64,000 bases of DNA from positions 37,030 through 101,029 of the forward strand of contig JAEDIJ010000004.1 in NCBI GenBank assembly GCA_016292515.1, in the 5' to 3' direction. Origin of the DNA: Victivallaceae bacterium. GTDB lineage: Bacteria > Verrucomicrobiota > Lentisphaeria > Victivallales > Victivallaceae. The first letter of the stretch is position 1, and every line of letters starts with the position of its first letter. The position numbers and the translations under genes were made by a program. The notes below the pieces were generated by a model. That model was not told the origin of the DNA and did no database searches. It saw only the letters and a program-made list of their open reading frames with translations. Of the stretch, positions 8,268 through 16,998 are shown one piece after another.

Positions 8268-9446
8268 ATGCCCCTCCATCTCACTGACTACTATTCCGAA
8301 GAAGAGTGGCAACTCTTCAAGACGGAGGCCGCGCGGCACGAAACGCCGTTTCTTTTGGTCAATCTGGACATTGTCCGCCGCAAATATCAGGAATTGAAGA
8401 AATTCTTTCCCTTTGCCCAAATCTATTACGCCGTCAAGGCGAATCCCGCGCCGGAAGTGATTTCGTTGTTGCGCGATCTCGGTTCCTCCTTTGACATCGC
8501 CTCCCGCTACGAACTTGACCGCGTCCTGTCGCTCGGCGTGCCGCCGGAGCGTTTGAGTTACGGCAATACGATCAAAAAACCGGCGGACATCCGCTATTTC
8601 TACGAAAAGGGCGTGCGGCTTTTTGCGACCGACAGCGAGCATGATTTGCGCAATATCGCAAAAGAAGCTCCGGGCGCAAAAGTCTTTTGCCGCATCCTTT
8701 CCGAGGGCGGCGAGACGGCGGATTGGCCGCTCTCGCGCAAATTCGGCTGTCACCCCGATATGGCGATCGACCTCATTATGCTCGCCAAGACATTGAATCT
8801 GGAACCTTACGGCATCAGTTTCCACGTCGGTTCGCAGCAGCGCGAGATCGGCGCGTGGGACTCGGCGATCGCCAAAGTGCGCTACATTTACGATTATTTG
8901 GAGGAGGAAAACATTCACCTCAAAATGATCAATATGGGGGGCGGCTTCCCGGCGAATTACATCAGCAAGACCAACGAGATGGAGGTCTACGCCGAGGAGA
9001 TCACCCGTTATCTGAAAGAGGACTTCGGCGAAGATCTGCCGACGATCATTCTGGAACCGGGGCGTTCCATGGTCGGCGAATGCGGCATCATCGTCAGCGA
9101 GGTCGTTCTGATCAGCAAAAAGTCGGCGACCGGCATCGACCGCTGGCTTTATACCGACGTCGGCCGCTTCAACGGGTTGGTCGAAACGCTCGATGAAAGC
9201 ATCAAGTACCCGATTTACAGCGAAGCGCGCGGCGAGGAATGTACCGACTTCATCATCGCGGGCCCGACCTGCGACAGTCAGGACGTGATGTACGAGTATT
9301 TCCGTAATCCGCTGCCGGCATACATCAAACCGGGCGACCGCCTCTACTGGCTGACTTGCGGAGCGTACACGTCAAGTTACGCCTCCGTCGAATTCAACGG
9401 CTTCCCGCCGCTTGCGACCTATATCATCGGCGGAAAAAAGAAATAA
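8268..9446 (+). CDS. Type III PLP-dependent ornithine/lysine decarboxylase
   Basis: The 392-residue protein matches the alanine-racemase-fold (eukaryotic ODC-type) decarboxylases. Lys57 in YYAVKANP binds PLP, His186 (FHVGSQ) would stack on the ring, EPGR at 263-266 binds the phosphate, and Cys335 in GPTCDSQD is the catalytic cysteine. ODC-type enzymes make putrescine (or cadaverine) for polyamine pools. Whether the preferred substrate is ornithine or lysine cannot be read safely from sequence. It lies between rdgB and waaG with short gaps. Confidence 0.88.
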   Translation: MPLHLTDYYSEEEWQLFKTEAARHETPFLLVNLDIVRRKYQELKKFFPFAQIYYAVKANPAPEVISLLRDLGSSFDIASRYELDRVLSLGVPPERLSYGNTIKKPADIRYFYEKGVRLFATDSEHDLRNIAKEAPGAKVFCRILSEGGETADWPLSRKFGCHPDMAIDLIMLAKTLNLEPYGISFHVGSQQREIGAWDSAIAKVRYIYDYLEEENIHLKMINMGGGFPANYISKTNEMEVYAEEITRYLKEDFGEDLPTIILEPGRSMVGECGIIVSEVVLISKKSATGIDRWLYTDVGRFNGLVETLDESIKYPIYSEARGEECTDFIIAGPTCDSQDVMYEYFRNPLPAYIKPGDRLYWLTCGAYTSSYASVEFNGFPPLATYIIGGKKK

Positions 9447-9452
9447 CGTCTT

Positions 9453-10571
9453 ATGAAAATCGCCATCGTCGTCTTTCGCTATTTCCCCTATGGAGGATTG
9501 GAGCGCGATATGCTCCGCATTGCCGAGTGCGCCGCCCGCCGCGGACACGCGGTAACGATTTTGACGACGAAATGGGACGGGGCTTTGCCCGACGGCGTAA
9601 AAATTGAATTTATCAAAGTTTCCGCGTGGAGCAATCACGCGAAAATGCGGGAATTCGAGCGAAAAGTTCAACCGCGTCTGACGGAATTTGACGTTTCCGC
9701 CGCTTTTAACCGCATTCCCGGCTGCGATTTTTATTTCGCCGCCGATGAGTGCTATGCGCTGGAAATGCCGCAACGGCACGGAAAACTTCTCTGTCATCTG
9801 CTGCCGCGTTACCGCACATTTCTCGATCAGGAACGGCGGATCTTTGCTCCTGACGTCAAAACGCGCATCTGGACGATCGTCCCGCATCAGAAAACGGATT
9901 ATCAATCGTTTTATCATACGCCGGATGAACGCTTTACCGAACTGCCGCCCGGTATCGACTCCGTTTTCCGCTGTGATGAAACATCGGCTGCGCGGCGTGA
10001 AGCGATGCGAAAAAAACTGCAACTTGCGCCGACTGACAGAATGATACTTTCCGTCGGAACTGATTTTGTCCGCAAGGGGGTGGATCGGGCGGTTCTCGCA
10101 TTGGCGGCGTTGCCCGAGGAAATCAAAAAAAGGACACATTTCTTTTTTGCCGGCAGATCCGATGCCGCTCCTATTTTGAAACTTGCGCAAAATTATGGTG
10201 TCGCTGATCATATTCACCCGATGGGGCCTCGCGATGACGTACCGGAATTGCTGTTGGCTGCGGATCTTGCCGTATTGCTTTCGCGCAATGAAGCGGCGGG
10301 TGCCTTTCTTACCGAAGCGATCGCATCCGGGTGTCCCGTCATCGCCTCCGGTGCCTGCGGCTTTGCTCCGCTGGTCGCGGCGGCGAATGGCGGTGTCGTG
10401 CCGGAGCCGTTCGACCAGAATGTCTGTAATCACCTGATTTCCGAATTTCTCTCTGAAATCGACACGCGCCGCATTCAGGCGATCCGCTACGCCGGAAACG
10501 TCGATTTCACGCGTCGCGCCGACGCCGCCGTCGACGAACTGGAAAAGATAGAGATGAGAGATGAGAGATGA
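9453..10571 (+). CDS. waaG: Glycosyltransferase family 4, WaaG/RfaG type
   Basis: The protein follows E. coli WaaG closely along its length: FRYFPYGGLERDMLRIA at the N terminus, GCDFYFAADECYA near residue 90, LPPGID near residue 165, VGTDFVRKGVDRA (acceptor/nucleotide hinge) and NEAAGAFLTEAIASG, the GT-B E-x7-E donor motif. WaaG adds the first outer-core glucose to LPS heptose, which implies an LPS-like glycolipid. The last residues (EMRDER) and the stop codon are encoded by the GAGATGA heptamer array at 10551-10574, so the natural C terminus seems to have been replaced by repeat sequence. Confidence 0.9.
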   Translation: MKIAIVVFRYFPYGGLERDMLRIAECAARRGHAVTILTTKWDGALPDGVKIEFIKVSAWSNHAKMREFERKVQPRLTEFDVSAAFNRIPGCDFYFAADECYALEMPQRHGKLLCHLLPRYRTFLDQERRIFAPDVKTRIWTIVPHQKTDYQSFYHTPDERFTELPPGIDSVFRCDETSAARREAMRKKLQLAPTDRMILSVGTDFVRKGVDRAVLALAALPEEIKKRTHFFFAGRSDAAPILKLAQNYGVADHIHPMGPRDDVPELLLAADLAVLLSRNEAAGAFLTEAIASGCPVIASGACGFAPLVAAANGGVVPEPFDQNVCNHLISEFLSEIDTRRIQAIRYAGNVDFTRRADAAVDELEKIEMRDER

Positions 10572-11213
10572 GAGGACGCCAAATCAGTTCGCGGTAGAGA
10601 AAGCTTTTGCTTTCGCATTGAGAATCGTCAAGTTATATCAATATCTTTCCGTTAGGAAAAAAGAGACGATTTTAAGTAAACAGATTTTGCGTTCCGGGAC
10701 CAGTATTGGCGCGAATATAGAAGAAAGTCAAGGTGCGCAGTCCGCCCCCGATTTTCAGACAAAAATCTCAATTGCGTATAAAGAAGCGAGAGAAACGGCA
10801 TACTGGCTACGGCTCCTTTTTGCATCAAAATATATTACCTCTCGACAGTTCAACAGTATTTATGCGGATTGCGAAGAACTCGTTCGCATTCTTGGCACGA
10901 CACAATTTACGATGAAATTAAAGTTGCAGGATAAAAAATCCGACAAATCATCGCAATAGAAGAGATTGGCAATTTCATCACCCGCGCTTATTCACGCCTG
11001 CGGCGCGATACATCGCTCTGCGTGGGTTCTCTCATCTCTTTCCCCCTTAAAATCTCCTGCGACGGCGTGAGAGCCGTCGCCCCGCTTCGCGGCTTCGGTC
11101 GATTTTCGGGGGAGCCCCCCGCGCTCTCGCGCATCCGTTCCTCGCTTCGCTCCGGTACTCGCGGCTTCGCGTATGGTAGTTTTCATCTCTCATCTCTCAT
11201 CTCTCATCTCTCC
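10551..11213. repeat. Element bounded by inverted heptamer arrays
   Basis: The left end is three exact GAGATGA heptamers (10551-10571). The right end is four exact copies of the complementary heptamer TCATCTC (11183-11210). Between them lie a four-helix-bundle gene (10561-10959) and a 220-bp GC-rich non-coding part with hairpins, for example 8-bp arms GCGACGGC (11059-11066) and GCCGTCGC (11073-11080). A lone TCTCATCTCT copy sits near 11030. The element fills the waaG-ugd gap exactly: its left array encodes the end of waaG and its right array abuts the ugd -35 box. The gene-free stretch 10960-11277 holds this repeat material and the ugd promoter. Confidence 0.75.
10561..10959 (+). CDS. Four-helix bundle protein (23S rRNA intervening-sequence protein family)
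   Basis: The 132-residue all-alpha protein has the family motifs: F-x-x-A-x-x-[IL]-V near residue 20, LSKQILRSGTSIGANIEES in the middle and the ISIAYKEARETAYWLRLL helix. Members were first found inside rRNA intervening sequences and resemble the Avd accessory protein of diversity-generating retroelements; their function is poorly known. The base composition is more AT-rich than its neighbours, suggesting transfer. The start ATG lies within the heptamer array and overlaps the waaG stop by 11 bp, so its first residues (MRDER) repeat the WaaG tail. Confidence 0.85.
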   Translation: MRDERTPNQFAVEKAFAFALRIVKLYQYLSVRKKETILSKQILRSGTSIGANIEESQGAQSAPDFQTKISIAYKEARETAYWLRLLFASKYITSRQFNSIYADCEELVRILGTTQFTMKLKLQDKKSDKSSQ

Positions 11214-11214
11214 C

Positions 11215-11243
11215 TTGACAAACCCACTTTTTGGCGATATATT
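11215..11243 (+). promoter_or_regulatory. Promoter of ugd
   Basis: TTGACA (11215-11220), 17-bp spacer and TATATT (11238-11243). The -35 box begins within five bases of the last heptamer of the upstream repeat. Confidence 0.8.
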
Positions 11244-11277
11244 TAAGCGTACTATATCGTTGTAAGGAGTCTTATTT

Positions 11278-12648
11278 ATGGCGAAAAAAAACATTCTCTG
11301 TATCGGTGCCGGGTACGTCGGCGGGCCGACGATGGCGGTGATCGCCGATAAATGTCCCGATTACCGGGTGACGGTGGTCGATATCAATCAATCGCGCATC
11401 GATGCGTGGAATTCGGATAAACTGCCCGTTTTTGAACCGGGATTGGCGGAAGTCGTGGCGCGTTGCCGCAACCGCAATCTGTTTTACTCGACCGATATCC
11501 CAGGCGAAATCAAACGGGCGGACATCATCTTTGTCAGCGTCAACACGCCCACCAAGACTTTCGGCTACGGCGCGGGCAAGGCGGCGGATTTGCAGTTTTT
11601 GGAAAAGACCGCCCGGAGCATCGTCGAATATGCCGACAGCGACAAGATCGTCGTCGAAAAAAGCACGCTTCCGGTACGGACGGCGCAGGCGTTGAGCCGG
11701 GTGCTTCACGCGAATACCAAAGGGATCCATTTTCAGATCGTTTCCAATCCGGAATTTCTTGCCGAAGGGACGGCGATCGCCGATTTAGAGAGTCCCGACC
11801 GCGTGCTGATCGGCGGTATGGAAACCCCCGAAGGGCGCAAGGCGATGGAGGAAGTTTCCGCGATCTATGAAAACTGGGTGCCCAAAGAACGCATCATCAC
11901 GACCAATATCTGGTCGAGCGAGTTGACGAAACTGGTTTCAAACGCGCTCCTCGCGCAGCGGGTCTCATCGGTCAATTCGATCTCCGCCTTGTGCGAACGC
12001 ACCGGCGCGGACATCGATCAGGTGACCGCGGCGGCGGGGCGCGACAAACGCATCGGCGCGCGTTTCCTGAAAGCGGGGCTGGGCTTCGGCGGTTCCTGCT
12101 TCAAAAAGGACATTTTGAATCTGGTTTATCTTTGCGAACACTACGGTTTGCCGGAAGTCGCCGCCTATTGGGAAGAAGTGGTGAAACTTAACGACTACCA
12201 GGCGAAACGCTTTGTGGAAAATATGCTCGGCGCGATGTTCAACACCGTTGCCGACAAACGCATCGGCGTGCTCGGGTTCGCCTTTAAGGCGGATACCGGC
12301 GATACGAGGGAATCTCCCGCGATCGCGGTCTGCCGTCAGCTTCTTGAGGAACACGCGGAACTTTTCATTTACGACCCCAAGGCGTTGGAAAACGCCAAAC
12401 AGGATATGATCGGTTATCAAAAAGTGCACTTCTGCGAAGATCCCTATGACGCGCTCAAAGGCGTCCACGCGATCGTCGTCGCGACGGATTGGCAGTGCTT
12501 CAAGGATTTGGATTATCAGAAAATCTTTGATGATATGGAAAAGCCCGCCTTTATTTTCGACGGCAGAAATCTGCTTGACCGGAAAAAGCTTTTTGAGATC
12601 GGCTTCAACATCTACGGCATCGGCAAAAAGCCGTTGACGAAATTTTAA
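11278..12648 (+). CDS. ugd: UDP-glucose 6-dehydrogenase
   Basis: The enzyme oxidises UDP-glucose twice to UDP-glucuronate using NAD. The 456-residue protein has the Rossmann motif GAGYVGGPT at residues 10-18, VNTPT at 88-92, and catalytic Cys274 in GFGGSCFKKDI. It is closer in motif detail to eukaryotic UGDHs (KCPDYRVTVVDIN; LPVFEPGL) than to short bacterial Ugd. UDP-glucuronate would feed capsule or LPS polymer synthesis; the glycan island downstream is a possible user. Confidence 0.95.
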   Translation: MAKKNILCIGAGYVGGPTMAVIADKCPDYRVTVVDINQSRIDAWNSDKLPVFEPGLAEVVARCRNRNLFYSTDIPGEIKRADIIFVSVNTPTKTFGYGAGKAADLQFLEKTARSIVEYADSDKIVVEKSTLPVRTAQALSRVLHANTKGIHFQIVSNPEFLAEGTAIADLESPDRVLIGGMETPEGRKAMEEVSAIYENWVPKERIITTNIWSSELTKLVSNALLAQRVSSVNSISALCERTGADIDQVTAAAGRDKRIGARFLKAGLGFGGSCFKKDILNLVYLCEHYGLPEVAAYWEEVVKLNDYQAKRFVENMLGAMFNTVADKRIGVLGFAFKADTGDTRESPAIAVCRQLLEEHAELFIYDPKALENAKQDMIGYQKVHFCEDPYDALKGVHAIVVATDWQCFKDLDYQKIFDDMEKPAFIFDGRNLLDRKKLFEIGFNIYGIGKKPLTKF

Positions 12649-12689
12649 GGAATTTTTGCGAAAAAGTTGATTTTTTACCGGGAAACGGC

Positions 12690-12718
12690 TTGCAAAGTTT
12701 AAGATTCCGGCATATATT
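12690..12718 (+). promoter_or_regulatory. Promoter of tRNA-Asn
   Basis: TTGCAA (12690-12695), 17-bp spacer and TATATT (12713-12718), 15 bp before the mature tRNA. This is one of the clearest examples of the window's promoter consensus. Confidence 0.85.
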
Positions 12719-12733
12719 ATAAAACTTTGATGC

Positions 12734-12808
12734 TCCGGCATAGCTCAGCGGTAGAGTAGGTGGCTGTTAACCACTTGGTCGAAGGTTCGAATCCTCCTGC
12801 CGGAGCCA
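12734..12808 (+). tRNA. tRNA-Asn (GTT)
   Basis: A full cloverleaf can be folded: acceptor arms TCCGGCA and TGCCGGA pair over seven bases, the D-arm is GCTC/GAGT, the anticodon stem GGTGG/CCACT holds loop CTGTTAA with anticodon GTT, and the T-loop is TTCGAAT. The T-stem has one A-C mismatch. CCA is encoded (12806-12808). Confidence 0.97.
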
Positions 12809-12823
12809 GTTTTTTTAAGCTCC

Positions 12824-12854
12824 AACGGTCGCAAATTTTTGCGACCGTTTTTTT
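12824..12854 (+). terminator. Terminator after tRNA-Asn
   Basis: Arms AACGGTCGC (12824-12832) and GCGACCGTT (12841-12849) are perfectly complementary and followed by a T-tract. Confidence 0.92.
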
Positions 12855-13003
12855 GCCTTTTGGGTTTTTGTTATAAAATACAGCTCCCCGTTTTGTCATT
12901 TTATCAAAACAATATCGGGGAATGAACTTGAAAAGTTGCTGAAAGATGCTATTGTATGGCATACTTGGTGTTTCTGCGCCCGGATTAAAGATACTGAACA
13001 CCT

Positions 13004-13032
13004 TTGATTAGCGCAGGAGCCGATGTTATAAT
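13004..13032 (+). promoter_or_regulatory. Promoter of the polyol-phosphate polymer island
   Basis: TTGATT (13004-13009), 17-bp spacer and TATAAT (13027-13032), 66 bp before the cytidylyltransferase start. The 150 bp upstream (12855-13003) is non-coding and AT-rich, with an imperfect CCCCG/CGGGG hairpin near 12884-12920. Confidence 0.65.
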
Positions 13033-13098
13033 CGAGTTCGGCAATTTTGCCCGGACAGTGAGTGAACATACATTCAGAATGAAGAAAGTGTTGTTTGA

Positions 13099-13815
13099 AT
13101 GAATATTGCAGTAATCATTGCCGGCGGAAGCGGTCAGCGAATGGGGCAGGATATACCAAAACAATTTGTAAATATTTTAGATAAGCCCGTTTTGGTATAT
13201 ACGCTACTCGGATTTCAGGCTCATCCTCTGATTGACGGCATCGTTGTTGTATGCATTGATGGTTGGCATCAGGTCGTAAAAGCATACTGTAAGCAATTCA
13301 ATATTACAAAATTAAAGAAAGTTGTTCAGGCGGGAGCGACTTGTCAGGAGTCCATTAGAAACGGTCTTTCTGAGGTTGCTGATTTGTGTTCAGAGGACGA
13401 CATTGTCATCATTCATGACGGAATCAGACCGTTAGTTGACAAAAATGTTCTGACCGACGTCATTGAAAAATGTAAAACTCATGGCAATGGAATCACTTCC
13501 ATGCCGTATAATGAGCAGATTTTTTTAAAAGACGACGAAAATTCCACAGTCAAATACATATCGCGTGACACATTGCGTCGCGTATCTACTCCGCAAGCGT
13601 ATAAATACGGGATCGTCAGTCAAGTGTATAAAGAAGCCTTCCAAAAGAATATTGGAATCGGACCAGGGACGTATGCAAACACACTGATGGTTGATTTCGG
13701 TCATCGGTTGTATTTCGCGCTGGGCAGTGATCGTAATATAAAACTTACGACCAAGGATGACTTGGAATTATTCAAAGCATATCTTCAATCTCCAAAAGAT
13801 TCGTGGCTTAAATAG
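13099..13815 (+). CDS. IspD/TarI family cytidylyltransferase
   Basis: The 238-residue nucleotidyltransferase carries IIAGGSGQRMGQDIPKQF at the N terminus (CTP-binding loop), IIHDGIRPLV in the middle and RVSTPQAYKY. These motifs are shared by IspD (methylerythritol-4-phosphate) and TarI/Bcs1 (ribitol-5-phosphate) enzymes. Its neighbours, an epimerase/dehydratase and a CDP-glycerol glycerophosphotransferase, favour a CDP-polyol role in surface polymer synthesis over isoprenoid synthesis. The region is AT-richer than the core genes around it, suggesting acquisition. Substrate is inferred from context. Confidence 0.85.
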   Translation: MNIAVIIAGGSGQRMGQDIPKQFVNILDKPVLVYTLLGFQAHPLIDGIVVVCIDGWHQVVKAYCKQFNITKLKKVVQAGATCQESIRNGLSEVADLCSEDDIVIIHDGIRPLVDKNVLTDVIEKCKTHGNGITSMPYNEQIFLKDDENSTVKYISRDTLRRVSTPQAYKYGIVSQVYKEAFQKNIGIGPGTYANTLMVDFGHRLYFALGSDRNIKLTTKDDLELFKAYLQSPKDSWLK

Positions 13816-13823
13816 GAATTCAT

Positions 13824-14879
13824 ATGCAGATTTGGCAACATCCGTTATATCTCGAAGATTGCAAAAATGTGGCAAGTTTGCCATTGCCCTGGGATTTGTT
13901 GCAAAATAAAAGCATCATAATCAGTGGCGCTACCGGTTTGCTTGGCAGTTTTTTGGTCGATGTATTGTCGTATCGCAATCAGCATTGCGATATGAATTGC
14001 AAAATTATTGTTTTGTGCCGCAATGCCGAGAGAGCGATTGCGCGTTTTGGTATCAATGAGCATATAAAAATAAAAGCTTGCAACGTCGCAGATTCATTGC
14101 CGGATGGAATAAATGAATGCAATGGATATATTGTCCATTTAGCCAGCAATACGCATCCGGTCGCTTACGCGCAGGAGCCAATCAGCACGATTACTACGAA
14201 TATTTACGGAACGAAAAATTTGCTTGATTGGGCTGTGAAATTGCAGTCGAAACGTTTTGTACTTGCTTCCAGCGTGGAAATATATGGACAAAATCGAAAT
14301 GATGTTGAATTTTTTGATGAAAACTATTGCGGATATATAAATTCAAATACCTTGCGGGCTGATTATACAGAAAGTAAACGATGTTCGGAAGCATTGTGTC
14401 AAGCTTATCTGAAAGAACACGGCGTTGATTTTGTCATTCCGCGTTTGTCCCGTTGCTATGGTCCTACGTTGTTGAAAACGGATACCAAGGCGATGTCGCA
14501 GTTTTTATTCAAGGCTGTTCGCGGCGAAAACATTGTTTTAAAAAGTCAAGGATTGCAATATTTTTCATATACCTATTGCGCCGATGCTGTTTCCGGTATT
14601 TTAACTGCAATGCTCAAGGGGCAGAATGCAGAAGCATACAATATCGCAAATGTTAAATCGGATATTATGCTGAAAGATCTTGCCGCCATTATTGCAAAAG
14701 CGGCAAACACTGAAGTCGTTTTTGAATTACCCGGTGAACTTGAACGGGCGGGTTTCAGTACGGCGCAAAAAGCAAGATTGAACGGGGATAAAACAGCCGC
14801 GCTCGGTTGGGAAATGCGATATGACATAAAGCAAGGCGTTGAACGCACCTTGACTATTTTACGCGACAGTATGATATAA
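13824..14879 (+). CDS. NAD-dependent epimerase/dehydratase
   Basis: The 351-residue extended SDR has the NAD motif GATGLLGS at about residues 35-42, the substrate-binding HLASNTHP segment, catalytic Tyr and Lys in YTESK, and PRLSRCYGP after it. Extended SDRs of this sort modify nucleotide sugars (4-epimerases, 4,6-dehydratases). In this setting it may act on the sugar or polyol of the polymer made by its neighbours. It starts 8 bp after the cytidylyltransferase stop. A short hairpin (AACATCCT/AGGATGTT, 14883-14917) follows it without a T-tract. Confidence 0.85.
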   Translation: MQIWQHPLYLEDCKNVASLPLPWDLLQNKSIIISGATGLLGSFLVDVLSYRNQHCDMNCKIIVLCRNAERAIARFGINEHIKIKACNVADSLPDGINECNGYIVHLASNTHPVAYAQEPISTITTNIYGTKNLLDWAVKLQSKRFVLASSVEIYGQNRNDVEFFDENYCGYINSNTLRADYTESKRCSEALCQAYLKEHGVDFVIPRLSRCYGPTLLKTDTKAMSQFLFKAVRGENIVLKSQGLQYFSYTYCADAVSGILTAMLKGQNAEAYNIANVKSDIMLKDLAAIIAKAANTEVVFELPGELERAGFSTAQKARLNGDKTAALGWEMRYDIKQGVERTLTILRDSMI

Positions 14880-14944
14880 TGTGAACATCCTGACGATGAC
14901 GGAGCGTTTAGGATGTTGGTAGACAGAGTGCAATTCAAGGTTAA

Positions 14945-16138
14945 ATGATGCCCCAAAGATCGATTAAAATTTTTTTTGCCAAGGTTCAACTTTTTTGCTT
15001 TCGCTTTTTTGCATCACTCATCAGTTGCTTTTTTCGTAGGGTCCCCGGGCGTATTGTCTTGGATGCCTTTAATGGCAAAGGGTTTATGGACAACTCCAAA
15101 TATATCGCATTGGAGTTGATCCGCCGCAAACTTCCGGTTGAGTTGATCTGGGTCGCGACCGCGGATGCAAAATGTGATTTCCCGCCTGAAATCAAGAGAG
15201 TCAAACGGGGGTTCTGGTCCGAATTGTACTATTTGTCGACGGCATCTGTTTGGGTCGACACGCATTTGAAACGCCACATTTTCAGACGGGGATTGCGTAA
15301 AAGGAAAGACCAACTTTACATTCAGACCTGGCATGGCTCACTGGGAATCAAAAAAATTCCGTCGATGGAGGAAAATACCCCCGGAGTGTACGCGCAGATG
15401 TTAATTGCATTGTCCGCCATTGATTTTTTGATTTCAAACAGCACTTTTGATGATAACTACTACCGGCTGTGTTTTTCCACCGAAACGATTCAACCCGGGA
15501 TTATGCATTTCGGGCATCCGCGGAACGATTGTTTTTTTCAAAACAACAGCGAATTGGTCCTGAAACTAAAAAAGCAATATGAGATTCCCCCGGATGCGCA
15601 TATTTTTACCTATATGCCGACATTTCGCCACGGTCGGAAATTGGATGCGTATCAATTGGATTTGGAAATGTTGCAGGAGGCGCTTGAAACCCGTTTCGGC
15701 GGCGAATGGTACATCCTTTTACGGCTTCACCCCACGATGAAGCAAAAAGAAATGGGGTTGGGGAAAAACATGTCATACGTTATTGACGTAACACAACACC
15801 CCGATGCGCAGGAAATCCTGGTGATGTCTGATGTCTTGTGTACCGATTATTCGTCTTGCATCTTCGATTTTATGTTGAGCGGGCGCCCCGCTTTTATTTA
15901 TACGATCGATTTGCATGACTATGAAACGCAACGCGGATTGTTTTATCCGATAGCGGAAACGCCATTCCCGATCGCGCAGAATTCGCACGAATTGAAAAAA
16001 TGTATCCTTGATTTTGACGAAAAAACTTATCGGGAAAAAGTCGCCGCCTTTTTGACGGAAAAAGGTTGTATGGATGACGGCAAGGCATCGCAACGGGTAG
16101 GTGATTTGATCGTTGATTTTTTGAAAAATCAAGCGTAA
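14945..16138 (+). CDS. CDP-glycerol glycerophosphotransferase family protein (TagB/TagF-like)
   Basis: The 397-residue protein matches the TagB/TagF catalytic domain: QTWHGSLGIKK with the catalytic His, FGHPRNDCFF, TYMPTFRHG, LLRLHP and the nucleotide site TDYSSCIFDFMLSGRP. Such enzymes transfer glycerol- or ribitol-phosphate from CDP-linked donors to build teichoic-acid-like polymers. It is typical of Gram-positives but also occurs in Gram-negative capsule loci. The N terminus is basic and aromatic, suggesting peripheral membrane binding. Third gene of the acquired-looking island. Confidence 0.9.
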   Translation: MMPQRSIKIFFAKVQLFCFRFFASLISCFFRRVPGRIVLDAFNGKGFMDNSKYIALELIRRKLPVELIWVATADAKCDFPPEIKRVKRGFWSELYYLSTASVWVDTHLKRHIFRRGLRKRKDQLYIQTWHGSLGIKKIPSMEENTPGVYAQMLIALSAIDFLISNSTFDDNYYRLCFSTETIQPGIMHFGHPRNDCFFQNNSELVLKLKKQYEIPPDAHIFTYMPTFRHGRKLDAYQLDLEMLQEALETRFGGEWYILLRLHPTMKQKEMGLGKNMSYVIDVTQHPDAQEILVMSDVLCTDYSSCIFDFMLSGRPAFIYTIDLHDYETQRGLFYPIAETPFPIAQNSHELKKCILDFDEKTYREKVAAFLTEKGCMDDGKASQRVGDLIVDFLKNQA

Positions 16139-16163
16139 TCAAGATGTGCTGATTTGCCGACCA

Positions 16164-16190
16164 AACTTTCTGCAAAAGAAAGTTTTATTT
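16164..16190 (+). terminator. Possible weak terminator after the glycan island
   Basis: A 7-bp stem AACTTTC/GAAAGTT (16164-16170 with 16178-16184) is followed by TTATTT. The stem is AT-rich, so the call is tentative. Confidence 0.45.
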
Positions 16191-16221
16191 GCAGGATTTC
16201 AGTTCTGAGGAAATCAGTCCG

Positions 16222-16998
16222 ATGATTTTGCCATTTTCCCCGATAGGGTTTTATACATCGCCGCAGAAGTTCCGGTTTGAAACGCCGCGGCAGGGAGCGT
16301 TTTCGACGAGTGGCGGCGTGATCGAACTTGTCGACGATCCGAAAATTATTGACGCTTGTCGCGATCTTGCCGGAATCGAAAGGATCTGGGTGATTTTCTG
16401 TTTTCACCTGAACGATAACTGGAAACCCTTTGTCCGCCCTCCCGTCGCTCCGGAAAAAGGCAAGATCAGCGTCCTGGCGACACGCGCGCCGTACCGTCCC
16501 AATCCCATCGGTTTAAGTTGCGTCAAATTGGACGCCATTGAAGGCAAAAGAATTTTTATTTCGCAGAGCGATCTGCTTGACGGCACGCCGGTTTTGGACA
16601 TCAAACCCTACATTCCGGAAGTCGATGCATTTCCCGATGCCAAGGTCGCCTGGCGCGATGCGCTGTCGCCGAAAAAATTCACCGTCGTTTTCTCCGCGAA
16701 CGCGATGAAAAAAATCGTCTTTTTGCGCGCAGCAGGCGGTCCCGATCTGGAAAATTTTGCAGAAGTTCAGTTGTCGCTCGATCCCTTGAATCAAAAACGC
16801 AAGCGCGTTGCTCCCGACGGGGCAGGGGGCTTTTTTATCGGTTGCCGCACTTGGCAGATCGCCTTTGTCATTCAAGATGAACGCGCGACGGTGACAGACA
16901 TTTTATCTCACTACACCGCGCAGGAACTTGCCGACGGCGATGACCGCTACGGCGACAAGGCTCTCCACTGCGCTTTTGCGGCAAAATTCAATCGCTGA
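16222..16998 (+). CDS. trmO: tRNA (N6-threonylcarbamoyladenosine(37)-N6)-methyltransferase TrmO
   Basis: TrmO (TsaA/YaeB) methylates t6A37 in tRNA-Thr using SAM. The 258-residue protein has the PIGFYTSP start, the family signature ATRAPYRPNPIGLS near residue 90, and LLDGTPVLDIKPYIPEVD. ATG 16222 is chosen because GAGGAAA sits about 8 bp upstream; an in-frame TTG at 16189 lacks a site. The C-terminal extension carries the DERY-like NDRYGDK segment typical of long bacterial TrmO. It overlaps the convergent gene by 11 bp. Confidence 0.92.
   Translation: MILPFSPIGFYTSPQKFRFETPRQGAFSTSGGVIELVDDPKIIDACRDLAGIERIWVIFCFHLNDNWKPFVRPPVAPEKGKISVLATRAPYRPNPIGLSCVKLDAIEGKRIFISQSDLLDGTPVLDIKPYIPEVDAFPDAKVAWRDALSPKKFTVVFSANAMKKIVFLRAAGGPDLENFAEVQLSLDPLNQKRKRVAPDGAGGFFIGCRTWQIAFVIQDERATVTDILSHYTAQELADGDDRYGDKALHCAFAAKFNR

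Noticed and set aside
10992-11186. Short minus-strand frame in the GC-rich tail of the heptamer-bounded element
   Set aside because: It consists of hairpin repeat sequence, has no ribosome-binding site and gives a low-complexity translation.
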